A stretch of DNA of 64,000 nucleotides from Anisus vortex. Lineage: Eukaryota > Mollusca > Gastropoda > Planorbidae. Made by a program: the position numbers and the translations under genes. The stretch lies in assembly GCA_949126835.1 (NCBI GenBank), contig OX421495.1:4666011-4730010 (forward strand), written 5' to 3'. Below, one piece after another: positions 22,772 through 33,237 of this stretch (the first letter of the stretch is position 1; each line of letters opens with the position of its first letter). Under the pieces are notes generated by a model. The model saw only the letters and a list, made by a program, of their open reading frames with translations, was not told the DNA's origin and searched no databases.

Positions 22772-23445
22772 AGCATGTTCTTAATTGCCCGAACTAGTTT
22801 CGGTCGAATCAGGTATCGTTCAATTCGCAAGAGCTACTGTTTGCTCTTAAATGGGCTCGTGCACTTTCGCCGACATTAGGGCGAGCTCGGAAGATCTGCG
22901 AAATGGTGCTCTTGTTTTTATCTGGCCTATTTTTAGCGCTGAGGCGAACTGCCGGATGTTGTTATTGCTGCAAAATGGCTGCGCTCACAGACGAAGAAGC
23001 TTTGGGTGTTGCGATTACATTGCACACAGATTTTGGGCAATATTGTTCAAGGCCTTGGTTTTTTTCACCCTTATTTTTATAGTCCCGTTGGGGTGAGTTC
23101 CACAGGCATTGAACATCTTCCCATGCATCTATGAATATTACTAGACTGTCCTCTGACTGTCTTGTAAGATCAAGATGCCATTTTTTTTCATTAAGACTAG
23201 GCAATTTTGGTGCCTTTTCGCATAATGAACGTGATCAATTCAGCCAATCAATACGCGGCTTCGTCAACATGTCGACGAAGCAATCGTTCGCCCGAATTTG
23301 GTTCGCCGATACCCCCCGAGATGTCGTTCGTCGAGCAATAGATCGACCTGTTAAGCGCGAAAACGACGAAAGGCGAGCAATTTACGAAGCGAACCCTTGC
23401 TCGGGCTGTTCGGCGAAGTACAATTCGGGCAATTAAGAACATGCT
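22772..23445. mobile_element. 674-bp TIR element, possibly Harbinger-like
   Basis: The terminal inverted repeat 'agcatgttcttaattgcccg' followed by 'aa' is perfect for 22 bp at 22772-22793 and 23424-23445. The flanks are 'tta' on the left and 'cta' on the right, compatible with a 3-bp TWA-type duplication with one change. The interior is richer in CG words than its surroundings ('gttcgtcgagcaatagatcg'). An ATG at 22976 opens a short frame (MAALTDEEALGVAITLH) that I do not recognise. The superfamily assignment is tentative. Confidence 0.65.
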
Positions 23446-23814
23446 CTAGTGAACTCATTTATCTTGATGGCGTAATGAATAGATTTCTGTTTATTATAGT
23501 TTATAATATTTTTTTTCTGTAGCTTAGACCTGTTTTATTTCTCCCGAGCAACGCCGAACAATTTGGGTTTTGGTTTAACCCGATTATAGTATTTATTTTA
23601 TATTTATATTACTTTCCTAAATGTTTTCAGTAAATAGTCATAATTTTTTTAAAAATTAATATGGATTTCTGTTCATTGTAGTTTATGAAATTTTTATCTG
23701 TCGCTAGTACAGGCCTTTTTAATTTTTCCCCGGACAACGATTTAGCTTGTTGTCAATAAAGAAGGAGCGTCTGTTACGTATACAATTATATTATATTCAT
23801 TCTATAGTAAGAAA

Positions 23815-23815
<1 letters not shown>
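23446..23815. other. Unassigned DNA with a scrap of LINE tail
   Basis: 'aaagaaggagcgtctgttac' at about 23758-23777 matches the tail of the SFFPSGI LINE. The rest is not recognised. Confidence 0.45.
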
Positions 23816-23863
<48 letters not shown>

Positions 23864-23873
23864 ATATATATAT
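23816..23873. repeat. (AT)n tract
   Basis: TA dinucleotides directly before the palindrome. Confidence 0.9.
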
Positions 23874-24262
23874 TAAAAAAAAAATGCTGGCCGTGTGGTT
23901 AGTAATCAAGACTGTCAACCGGACGACTCGGGTTTTAGCCTTGCCGCCCTGTAAAAGTTCTGTGCATTGGACGTAAAAATTGTCTTTTTAGATGAAACGT
24001 TTGTAGCTTATAAGAGGACATGTGACTTCTAATACAAAGAATATATATATATATATATGATATGATATGAAATATGATTATATATATATATATTCTTTGT
24101 ATTAGAAGTCACATGTCCTCTTATAAGCTACAAACGTTTCATCTAAAAAGACAATTTTTACGTCCAATGCACAGAACTTTTACAGGGCGGCAAGGCTAAA
24201 ACCCGAGTCGTCCGGTTGACAGTCTTGATTACTAACCACACGGCCAGCATTTTTTTTTTTAA
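23872..24262. repeat. Near-perfect inverted repeat (palindrome) with SINE in each arm
   Basis: The arms 23872-24058 and 24072-24262 are reverse complements. I see no mismatch over about 155 bp from 'aatgctggccgtgtggttag' to 'aatacaaagaat' and its mirror. The centre is a short AT-rich loop, and the outer edges are A10 and T11 tracts. Each arm is a family-B SINE, with the head 'gtgtggttagtaatcaagac' and the LINE-like tail 'ggacgtaaaaattgtctttt'. Transcripts across it would fold into a long hairpin. Confidence 0.95.
23884..24036 (+). mobile_element. SINE family B, left arm of palindrome
   Basis: The head has a box-A-like 'gtggttagtaatcaagac' and box-B-like 'cgggttttagcc'. The tail 'ggacgtaaaaattgtctttt' and 'acgtttgtagcttataag' matches the LINE-like tail of the copy at 2010-2187. 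The minus-strand twin is at 24094-24250. Confidence 0.75.
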
Positions 24263-24299
24263 TTTACAACTGAATAGCTAAATACAATGGGGATGATCA

Positions 24300-24390
24300 C
24301 TGTAATAATAATTCAATTTGTATAGCGCTGCCAACAAACATAATTTATAATGTAAGCTCAGAGCGCATTTAACATTGTGCATCAAATAGC
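24300..24390 (-). mobile_element. Possible LINE 3' UTR scrap
   Basis: 'aataataattcaatttgtat' then 'agcgctgccaacaaac' and 'cagagcgcattt' resemble the 3' ends of the LINEs here ((ATT)n tail, 'tatagcgc'). Weak match. Confidence 0.35.
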
Positions 24391-24410
24391 TAGACTATGG
24401 ATATAATTAT

Positions 24411-24640
24411 CTCAACAACCTTTACTAATAGTGTGCCAAAGTAGGATTTCTAAATCATTCTGCGTGCCAATAGCCTGAAATTAAACATGCTTTATCATAT
24501 AATATGTTTTATTCAATTATTTTTATATGACAATTTATTTAGCACCGTAGCAAGACCAAGGCCAAAAGCAAATATTTATAGAAAAATCGTTTAAAAGTTT
24601 TATATTTAAATATATTTAAATATTTAAATGCCGACCTCTG
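24411..24640 (+). mobile_element. hAT family left-end fragment
   Basis: 'aacctttactaatagtgtgc' and 'caaagtaggatttctaaatc' match the left end, with 'accgtagcaagaccaaggcc' inside. It ends 'gccgacctctg' next to the TSD of the following long copy. The first TIR bases are missing. Confidence 0.7.
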
Positions 24641-24817
24641 CTCTATGCCAGGGTTGGGCCTTTACTAACAGTGTGCCAAACTAGGATTTCTAAATCATCC
24701 TGCGTGCCAACAGCATGAAATTAAACCTGCTCTATTATATGTTTTATTCAATTATATTTATAAAAAAAATTATTTAGCACCGTAGCAAGACCAAGGCCAA
24801 AAGCAAAGGAGATTTAA

Positions 24818-25098
24818 TAATAATAATAATGATGCTTATATGGCGCATAAAACAGTTGATAACAGTTCTATGCGCTGAAACGACAACAACAGACGAAAAT
24901 TAAAATATGTATACGAAAATATTGCTAACTAAATAGGTGAGTCTTCAGTCGGCTTCTGAAGGTGTCGAGGCTGGGGCTCTAGTGAAGCTGTAGGGGGAGG
25001 TGATTCCAAGCGGACGGTCCAGCGTAGGAGAAAGCACGTTCGCCAGCGGACACTAGCCTCACACGAGGGATCCTTAAGGTAAGCGCATCAGAGGTGAT
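24818..25098 (-). pseudogene. LINE 3' end, 'VSAGERAFSY' family
   Basis: The minus strand reads 'LRIPRVRLVSAGERAFSYAG', 'SAWNHLPLQL' and 'DTFRSRLKTHL'. A 3' UTR with 'agcgcatagaactgtt' and a (TTA)n tail at 24818-24835 follows. One in-frame stop interrupts the coding end. It is inserted in the hAT copy. Confidence 0.8.
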
Positions 25099-25282
25099 TT
25101 ATAGAGAAAATCGTTGAAACATTTTATATTTAATAAATAAAAAACGGACGTATATGAGATTATCGTCTTTTTATGTGCATTTAGATCTATACCAATTGTA
25201 CTAGCCTTTCACATTTATTTTTGGTTAATTATAGGCTAATAATTATCATTTAGTTATTCAGATGTGGATCTAGAATCTAGAG

Positions 25283-25458
25283 CAGGGGTCGGCAACCTTT
25301 TGATAACAGTGTGCCAAAGTATAATTTCTAATTCATTCGGCGTGCCAGCAGCCTTGAAGTCAAGCTGCTGTGGCATTAAATTTCATGTAGAAGAAACTTG
25401 AAAAGACTTTCTTTTAGCCGCTTCCGCGTGCCATTGAATATCCCTTGGCGTGCTCCTG
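25283..25458 (+). mobile_element. Short hAT MITE nested in a long relative
   Basis: A 176-bp short form from 'caggggtcggcaacctttt' to 'ggcgtgctcctg', flanked by 'atctagag' (25275-25282) and 'atctagaa' (25459-25466). It inserted into a long copy of its own family. Confidence 0.85.
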
Positions 25459-26084
25459 ATCTAGAACATGATGTATATTAATTAGTTGTTGTCTCAGCCA
25501 AACTGAGATTGTTATTTTTATTAATTTTGAAATTTCGATTCTATTTTCATGCCATTAATTTACAGCGCAATAAATGCGTGGTTATCATACAAACTGGGTA
25601 GTTAACGTAATGTTTGAAAGTCTACATACTAACTATTTAATCATATAATGTTAGTATAACTTTTAACTATTTTTAACGGTTTGATCATTTCAAACTTATA
25701 AAACATAAGCCATTTATTATTTTATAAAGGAAAAATAAAAACAAATTAGAATTTTCAGCGCAAAGAAAACGGGCTGATTATCTCCCTTGAATAAAAAATT
25801 AAGTTTCCTGATTTGATTCACTAGTGATGCCCAACAAGTGATGCTTTGTAATATAGCTAATATTGCTGACTAATTATTATTTCTTTATACAAATCCAGCA
25901 TTCGAAGATCTGATTAGAGGTATAAAATTAATTGGCGTTAAATTGTTGTAAATAAACATTTCCTGTATTTACATAATATAATGCTTAATAAATACATCTT
26001 TATTTATTAAATTAATTTAGAATGAATTATATTAATGTTTAATCAAAGAATATGAATCTTTTAAATGTAATTAATTAGTCGGTA

Positions 26085-26600
26085 TCAATTAATAAGATAA
26101 GATAAGATAAGATAAGATAAGATTTCTTTATTGATCCAAACAAATGGAAATTTGTCTTGATTACAGATGTTTTGTTCTTCAGCATATTTTAAATAAAATA
26201 AAATAATTATTTGTAATTTATATACAAGCACAGAAATACTTATAAAAATAGACAATCGCACACACAATCACACAATTATCATGCAAGAAAAAGTTCATTA
26301 GTAGTCAGCTATTGTTGACTGAAATCTTGACGATAGGCCTATATTTCTTGTTGCGTATGGTAGATAGTTTGGCCGGAGGCTGAGGCTCAATAATTCTTCG
26401 TCTGGTGTGCATATTCTTCTTTTGTTGTAATGTAGTTGGTATTGCAATATTGTTTGTTTATATAGCCAGCCATCCAACTTTACCAACTGCCACTGTTGAC
26501 GGGTCTGTCTGAGCAAAGCAGATAAAATGTCCACAGACGTATTCCTCTACGGCCACTTTTAATTCGCCCTGATAGTGTAAAGCCATGTTTATTTGTTGTC
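26085..26600 (-). pseudogene. Internally deleted LINE: endonuclease piece joined to 3' tail
   Basis: On the minus strand, 26534-26298 contains 'CTPDEELLSLSLRPNYLP'. This resembles the apurinic-like endonuclease domain of CR1/Rex-type LINEs, in which a '(D/E)LL..SLRPFYLP' block precedes the beta strand 'VYIPP'. The stop is followed by a UTR, 'tttggatcaataaagaaatc', and a (TTATC)n tail at 26093-26122. The whole RT is missing between endonuclease and tail. A chance resemblance cannot be excluded without a search. Confidence 0.6.
26093..26122. repeat. (GATAA)n microsatellite, LINE tail
   Basis: Six pentamers 'gataa', which on the minus strand form the (TTATC)n 3' tail of the LINE remnant at 26085-26600. 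Confidence 0.85.
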
Positions 26601-26835
26601 ATTTTTATCCAAGATGGCGGTTCGTTCAATAGTATGGACACTAATGGTGTAAAATAGTTTCGTGTAAGGCGGTTCTTCACATAAAAATTATCGAAATTAT
26701 CGTTTCCGTCATACAAACCACTAACATACTTTAAGCATATGAAAATAAATAAATTCTGGCTTGATAAGATGGTAGAAAAGCTGAAAAACGGCACATCGTA
26801 ATCAGGTCGCCTGCAGTGCAGCGCCCCGGAAGTGA

Positions 26836-26862
26836 AAAAAAAAAAAAAAAAAAAAAAAAAAA
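26836..26862. repeat. Poly-A run
   Basis: About 26 consecutive A. It could be the tail of an old plus-strand retro-insertion, but nothing upstream confirms this. Confidence 0.8.
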
Positions 26863-27432
26863 TAATCCCCTAGTCTTTAAATCCTATTCGCCAATTGTAT
26901 AATGTCATATTCTGAGTGGTCAAGTGAAAGTGACTTTTTTTGTTGGCTTAAAACAGATTCTATGTACGATCAAATTTGGCAGACGACTTTCCTAAGCAGC
27001 TTCCTGCCAGATTTTCCCGCCAAATGAACAATTTTGATGACCATTATTTGGATGTTTAAATTTTTAAATCGTCAATATCCCTTCTCTTAAAAAAAAGATC
27101 CACATCTAAGTAGGTAGTAGTAAGATCAAGCCAGTCAGACTTGATGTGGTATGAAAATAGGAGTCCGTGAATTTGAAAGTCTTCCATTCAAGTGGTCTAA
27201 TAGGTCAAGTGCCTTTGACCCCTGTCTTGTAAATGCAAGTCCAACTCACTGAAATGTTTCGCTATGTCATTCAGAAACATTGGCTTCAACAATTCTCCTC
27301 ATTCAATACCAGAAAATTTTGTTTTTTTATATAAAAAAAACACCTCTGGGATGTCTCTTGCAAGCGATTTAAAATCGCGCTGCGTGTCAAATCAGTCACG
27401 CGTGCCTTAGGTTGCTGACCCTTGCTCTAGGC

Positions 27433-28050
27433 TGTAAAGGATATAAAGCTATTTAGAAATTTTTTAATTTTAAAATCAAATGAGATTAAACTATTTTTTT
27501 TTTAATCCTCCCTCTTTCTTGTTTCGTAGAATGGTTTTCTGTAAAAAAAAATATGAAACTTGTTTTTTTTTTTGTGCTTAAGACCCATTGCTCTTTTGGC
27601 TATGTGAAATTCAGTTTTTGTTTTCAAAATAGTTAAACAGTGTGTGTGTAACCGATGAATTAGCCGAAACATCGCAACACTCACCCCATCATATTCCCCC
27701 CCCCCCCCCCCCCCCCCAATTTCTTAATCTTGGGCGTGTTTTCGGATTAGGAAGATTTGGAAAATTTTGAAAATTTACGGATACCAGTTCTGTCCAAAAG
27801 GTGCCACCATAAAGAAGCAAAGTCTGCTGAAGCCGGTTACATATTGTGTCTGAGTGACGGGAATAGGCCGTGCACGTGCAAGCAGACGATGGGGATTTAG
27901 GGAGGAAGAAGCGGAGTCTAGAGAATATTTATTTGTTTCCGAGAAGGTGGCGCTAGACCAGGCAGTTATCATTGAATTCACATAGAGCATGTCGCGTAGC
28001 GAATTCTCTTTTTTCTTTTCCGTTGTAATTAGTGAAGTGGTTTTTTAGTT
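27433..28050. other. Unassigned DNA with C run
   Basis: No gene recognised. A C run of about 21-22 bases lies at 27697-27717. Confidence 0.45.
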
Positions 28051-28054
28051 TGGT

Positions 28055-28325
28055 ACACACTACACGCATATACACTACACACTAATCACTACACACTAAA
28101 CGCTACACACTAAACACTACACTAAGCACTACTCATTGTACACTACACACCATACACTATAAGCTACACACTAAGCCCGACACACTACATACTACAAGCT
28201 ACACAATACATACTAAGCACTGTGCACTGTGCTACACACTACACACTATAAACTAAGCACTACACACTGAGCTCTACACACTACACGCTACACACTACTA
28301 ACTACACGCCTCACACTCGACACTG
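28055..28325. repeat. Degenerate 'cactacacacta' repeat
   Basis: Continuous short words such as 'acactacacactaa' and 'agcactac', irregular in period (7-14 bp). Confidence 0.85.
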
Positions 28326-28620
28326 CTCGACAATATTCATTGGTAATTCGCCAGTAGCCTTTATTTTGCCGCATTTAGTCCATTCGGTTTGTCTGTGCTA
28401 TAATCATAGTTGTAATGTAATAAACCATATTAGAAGCGTTTAAACACTTTCGTAAAATAAAACACAGCTAGAGCACACGTTTTATTGCAATAGTCATGAT
28501 TCTATACTTATATAGACCATGTATTATAAAACATTGAAAAACTCAAATAATACACAAATACACGAACCCCTGATCGTCTACATAGACTGCGATTTTATCA
28601 ATAACATACTTGTTCACCAG
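28326..28620. other. Unassigned DNA
   Basis: No recognised feature. Confidence 0.4.
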
Positions 28621-28621
28621 A

Positions 28622-28870
28622 AAGCACCGAGGCAGCGCGTTCGGCTGGCGATCCAAAGGTTCTGTGTTCAAATCCTGGTGAAGGCTAGGATTTATTTCCC
28701 GGGACTTGACGGTGCCCCTGAGTCTACCCATCTCTGATGGGTACATGACACTAGTTGGGGTGAAGTAAAGGCGGCTGGGCGTTGTGTTGGCCACACATCC
28801 CCTCGTATGCCTTGGCCACAGAAACTGGTGAACGCTGCTTAACCAGCCCTATGATCAGTTTACTTTACTA
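28622..28870 (+). mobile_element. SINE family A copy
   Basis: Head 'gaggcagcgcgttcggctgg' with box-B-like 'gtgttcaaatcc'. The body has 'gcccctgagtctacccatct', 'ggcggctgggcgttgtgttg' and 'aactggtgaacgctgcttaa'. Near full length and a good reference copy. Confidence 0.85.
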
Positions 28871-29550
28871 CTATTATACTTCTTCACCAAAGAGAAAGTC
28901 TTTTTATAAGTCAAGACAAATTCAACCAGACCCGTCATTCCCACAACGGAATTAGTCAAAATATAAAAAAGATTAAAGCTGGCCTAGACATTATCCAACC
29001 TTTATAAGAACAAGTCATTTGCAGACGACAACCGGTCTGTTGGCGGCTTGGCTATAGCAATGTTCGACAACAAAAAATAAAAATAAAATAAAAGCTTTTA
29101 ACACTCTTCCACCCAGCCGGCTCCCGGTCTAAAAAACCGGCGCCCCTGACAGCTCCAGTCCCGGTGGCTCCCCCGTTGAAAGATTAAACTGGATTGCCCA
29201 CTTCCTCATACTGACGTAAACAAATGGAGCACCGAGTCTCATTGGCGAATGAGTTTTAAATATCATCAATAGAGAGAGAGGTGTTAAGTCTGAGCCTGCC
29301 CGGGTGTCATTTTGACACGGCTCGCCCCTATTTTAACCACATTTTTATTTCACCCCTCACGCACGCGCCATCACAGACACGAAACTAACACCGAGATTTG
29401 ATTTTAAATGTACATTTATTTTTACTTTGATATTTAAAAAAGAAAGTTTTTGAAATTCAACTATTCATTTTAAAGCAAATAGTCAATCGATTCGTCTTTC
29501 TGTTATTCCGTTTTTATATCCAGTATATCTCTTTTAGTGCCGAGGCCCGA
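28871..29550. other. Unassigned DNA
   Basis: No recognised feature. Confidence 0.4.
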
Positions 29551-29554
29551 GATA

Positions 29555-29925
29555 TAGCCTCTCTCTCTCTCTTTCTCTCTTTGATATAACCTCTCTCTCT
29601 CTCTCTCTCTCTTTGATATAACCTCTCTCTCTCTCTCTCTCTTTGATATAACCTCTCTCTCTCTCTCTCTCTCTTTGATATAACCTCTCTCTCTCTCTCT
29701 CTTTGATATAACCCCTCTCTCTCTCTCTCTCTTTGATATAACCTCTCTCTCTCTCTCTTTCTCTTTGATATAACCTCTCTCTCTCTCTCTCTTTGATATA
29801 ACCTCTCTCTCTCTCTTTGATATAACCTCTCTCTCTTTGATATAACCTCTCTCTCTTTCTCTATCTTTGATATAACCTCTCTCTCTCTCTCTCTCTCTTT
29901 GATATAACCTCTCTCTCTCTCTTTT
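29555..29925. repeat. (CT)n minisatellite with 'ttgatataac' spacer
   Basis: About 14 units of a variable (CT)n block followed by 'tttgatataac'; units range from about 18 to 34 bp. The minus strand reads open as an Arg/Glu-rich peptide by composition only. Confidence 0.92.
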
Positions 29926-30136
29926 TAGCTCACCCTCTTTCTCATGCTCTCTTTCATTTATGTTGGTCCCTCTACTATTCGTTCTCTTTTTCTGCCTCTG
30001 TTCCCACAACCTCTCCCTCCCCCCCCCCCCCCCCCCCCATAAATATTCACCGGAAGCAAATATCGTTTATAAATTGTCCTCGAACTCCATATTATAAAAC
30101 TATAAACTTACGTTCGTAAAAGTACTGTAGCGCATG
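29926..30136. other. Unassigned CT-rich DNA with C run
   Basis: A C run of about 20 bases lies at 30017-30038. Confidence 0.5.
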
Positions 30137-30144
30137 ATATAGAC

Positions 30145-30343
30145 CAGGAGTGTGCACAATTTTTCTGCTTTGGGCCGCATATCAAATTTTATACAACTTG
30201 ACGGGCCACTCAGTCTGACAATTGAGTTGCATTATCAATGCAACGAATTTAAAAAAAAATACCATTAGAAGCTCTTCGGGGGCCAAACTAAAAGGCTTGG
30301 CGGGCCGTTTTTTGGCTCGCGGGCCGCCTGTTGCACAAACTTG
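30145..30343. mobile_element. Short hAT MITE, 'gggccgc' type, with perfect TSD
   Basis: A 199-bp element from 'caggagtgtgcacaattttt' to 'ttgcacaaacttg'. The subterminal G/C-rich blocks are 'tttgggccgcatatcaaatt' and 'ggctcgcgggccgcc'. The perfect 8-bp TSD 'atatagac' is at 30137-30144 and 30344-30351. A right-end fragment of a similar element is at 60965-61054. Confidence 0.88.
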
Positions 30344-30365
30344 ATATAGACCGATAAGTAAAAAA

Positions 30366-30585
30366 GAAAGTAAAGTACCCCTTCGGACTAAACTGATCAT
30401 AGGGCCGGTGAAGAAGCGTTCACCGGTTTCTGGTGGCCATGGTATACTAGGTGATTGTGTGGCCGTCACAATGCACAGACGCCTTTACTTTACACCGGAT
30501 AGACTCAAGGACGCCGCCCAGAAGTCGAAACCACGACGTTTGGGTACGCCAGTCGAACGCGCTGCCGCTGGGTCAACGAGCCCCC
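30366..30585 (-). mobile_element. SINE family A copy
   Basis: Reverse complement: 'gaagaagcgttcaccggttt', 'gtgtggccgtcacaatgcac', head near 'cgccagtcgaacgcgctgcc'. Confidence 0.8.
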
Positions 30586-31366
30586 GCTCTATCTCAACAA
30601 TTATTTAATTTATCAAAACAAATTTTGGCATATTGGGATATCCAATCACAATTTTCTTTTTATAGTACCTCCCCCCCCCCCCCCTCCCCTCAACTCCTAC
30701 CGCCCAAGACATGGTAGAATTTACAATTTACAATTTTAGACTTTTACTTAAGGCTTTTTTCCTAACCTTTAAATAAACACACACACAAAAAAAGGTAAAC
30801 GCGACCTTAAGGCAATATTAGCTAATTAAACTGAACCCCGAAAAGGAGGATTTGTATGTCATTCTGTCTGTCAGACGCGCCAACCTTTTCATCTGGCATC
30901 CAACAACCTCCATTCCCGGGGCAGCGCTATCGATAAGTTGAGTGGGCGTGGTGGTGGGGTGGGGGGGTTAGTTCAAAACAATCGATTCTTCAGCTGGTTT
31001 CTTTTTTTGTTCTTTCTTCTACAACACAGGAAGCATTAATGGAACTAATGGGATTATTGTTCCGATAAAAGCGCAGCAGCGGCGGCGGCGGCGCACGTTT
31101 ACCCGGCCCAGATTTCAACCAAGGGAAACAACTGTGACCAAGAAAACGACAGCAAAAAAATAAATAAACAACAGCGCAGACGTGCGGAATGCATAATGAC
31201 CTCTTTGTAGCCATGTCACATGACCTACATTTGTGTGTGTGAGGGGGAAGGGGGGAACCAAAAGTTTGGACTATTGCTTTCCGGAATGTTAAACGGATAA
31301 TTGAATGAATATGAACAAAATCTAAAGAAAGAGTGGACGATAACGTAAAGTAAATTAAACATCCGA
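30586..31366. other. Unassigned DNA with C runs and a (CGG)n tract
   Basis: C runs at about 30670-30683, a G run at 30959-30967 and a (GCG/CGG)n tract at about 31076-31093. No gene recognised. Confidence 0.45.
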
Positions 31367-31500
31367 GACTTCTGTGCAGATCTACAATTCTCCAGTTGAT
31401 ATTTCCATATTTTTATCTATAGTATATCAGACATCTGTGCAGATCTACAGATAAAAATAAGGAAATATCAACTGGAGAATTGTAGATCTGCACAGATGTC
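31367..31500. repeat. 52-bp inverted repeat
   Basis: Arms 31367-31418 and 31449-31500 pair with two mismatches ('ctgtgcagatctacaattct' against its complement). The 30-bp loop repeats 'acatctgtgcagatctacag'. It lies directly before the 13-bp minisatellite. Confidence 0.9.
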
Positions 31501-31549
31501 TTGGAAAGATGTAGGCCTGCAGAAAAAATCTCTACAGCAAAAACGAACT

Positions 31550-32930
31550 GGAAAGATCTATAGGAAAGAATGTCCTGCATATCTTCATGAAAGATTTACG
31601 AAAATTATCTAAGCGGAAAGCTTTACTGAAAAGACCAACACAAAGAACTATAGCAAAAATCTACAATGAAGAACTACAGGAAAGAACTACAGGAAAGAAC
31701 TACAGGAAAGAACTACAGGAAAGATCTATTGGAAAGCTCTACAAGATCTATAGGAAAGAATGTCCTGCATATCTTCATGAAAGATTTACGAAAATTATCT
31801 AAACGGAAAGCTTTACTGGAAAGACCAACACAAAGAACTATAGCAAAAATCTACAATGAAGAACTACAGGAAAGAACTACAGGAAAGAACTACAGGAAAG
31901 AACTACAGGAAAGAACTACAGGAAAGAACTACAGGAAAGAACTACAGGAAAGAACTACAGGAAAGAACTACAGGAAAGAACTACAGGAAAAAACTACAGG
32001 ATAGAACTACAGGAAAGAACTATAGGAAAGAACTACAGGAAAGAACTACAGGAAAGAACTATAGGAAAGAACTACAGGAAAGAACTACAGGAAAGAACTA
32101 CAGGTAAGAACTACAAGATCTATAGGAAAGAATGTCCTGCATATCTTCATGAAAGATTTACGAAAATTATCTAAACGGAAAGCTTTACTGGAAAGACCAA
32201 CACAAAGAACTATAGCAAAAATCTACAATGAAGAACTACAGGAAAGAACTACAGGAAAGAACTACAGGAAAGAACTACAGGAAAGAACTACAGGAAAGAA
32301 CTACAGGAAAGAACTACAGGAAAGAACTACAGGAAAGAACTACAGGAAAGAACTACAGGAAAGAACTACAGGATAGAACTACAGGAAAGAACTATAGGAA
32401 AGAACTACAGGAAAGAACTACAGGAAAGAACTATAGGAAAGAACTACAGGAAAGAACTACAGGAAAGAACTACAGGTAAGAACTACAAGATCTATAGGAA
32501 AGAATGTCCTGCATATCTTCATGAAAGATTTACGAAAATTATCTAAACGGAAAGCTTTACTGGAAAGACCAACACAAAGAACTATAGCAAAAATCTACAA
32601 TGAAGAACTACAGGAAAGAACTACAGGAAAGAACTACAGGAAAGAACTACAGGAAAGAACTACAGGAAAGAACTACAGGAAAGAACTACAGGAAAGAACT
32701 ACAGGAAAGAACTACAGGAAAGAACTACAGGAAAGAACTACAGGATAGAACTACAGGAAAGAACTATAGGAAAGAACTACAGGAAAGAACTACAGGAAAG
32801 AACTATAGGAAAGAACTACAGGAAAGAACTACAGGAAAGAACTACAGGTAAGAACTACAGGAAAGATCTACAGGAAAGATCTATTGGAAAGCTCTACAAG
32901 AAAAAAACAACTACAGGAATGCTATACAGG
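31550..32930. repeat. 13-bp minisatellite with 372-bp higher-order period
   Basis: The base unit is 'aggaaagaactac'. A non-repetitive block containing 'tgtcctgcatatcttcatga' recurs at about 31569, 31759, 32131 and 32503. The last three are 372 bp apart and nearly identical; the first spacing is 190 bp. The plus strand has no stops in the 13-bp unit, so overlapping open frames are artefacts. Confidence 0.93.
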
Positions 32931-33237
32931 ATAGAACTAACTCGGACTAACTGTAATTTCTTTCAAATCAGGATAAAAACAATAAAAACAAATCGTCCCA
33001 GTGCCGGTTTCATTTTTTAAAAAGCCACTTTTTATTGTAGTTGAGGAGTCGGTGGGTTAGTCCAGGGGTCGGCAACCTGCGGCTCGCGAGCCGCATGCGG
33101 CTCTTTCGATGTCAAGATGCGGCTCTCCAGTTCCATGCGCAAATATTAATAATTATATTTTTTAATTTTCAAAACTCATAAAAAATATTATATTAAACAG
33201 GATAAAATCACTCAACAGAGAACATTGATAATTGGTG

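Larger units (their letters stand above)
24649..27424 (+). mobile_element. hAT-like non-autonomous element, long copy
   Basis: The left end is degenerate ('cagggttgggcctttactaa'). The right end is 'ggttgctgacccttg'. The flanks are 'ctctatgc' (24641-24648) and 'ctctaggc' (27425-27432), a 7/8 match with central TA. The 2.8-kb copy holds a LINE 3' end (24818-25098), a short hAT MITE (25283-25458) and an internally deleted LINE (26085-26600). No transposase recognised. Confidence 0.8.

Noticed and set aside
22851..23204. Possible host exon near 'MAALTDEEALGVAITLH'
   Set aside because: It lies inside a TIR element, the frame ends quickly, and I recognise no domain.
26836..26862. Poly-A run as the tail of a processed pseudogene
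   Set aside because: No gene-like sequence or flanking duplication was seen upstream.
29503..30009. 168-codon Arg/Glu-rich frame
   Set aside because: (CT)n minisatellite read on the minus strand; composition only.
31587..32851. Series of plus-strand open frames encoding a Lys/Arg/Thr-rich 13-residue repeat
   Set aside because: They come from a 13-bp minisatellite without stops in any plus frame; no start context or unique protein sequence.
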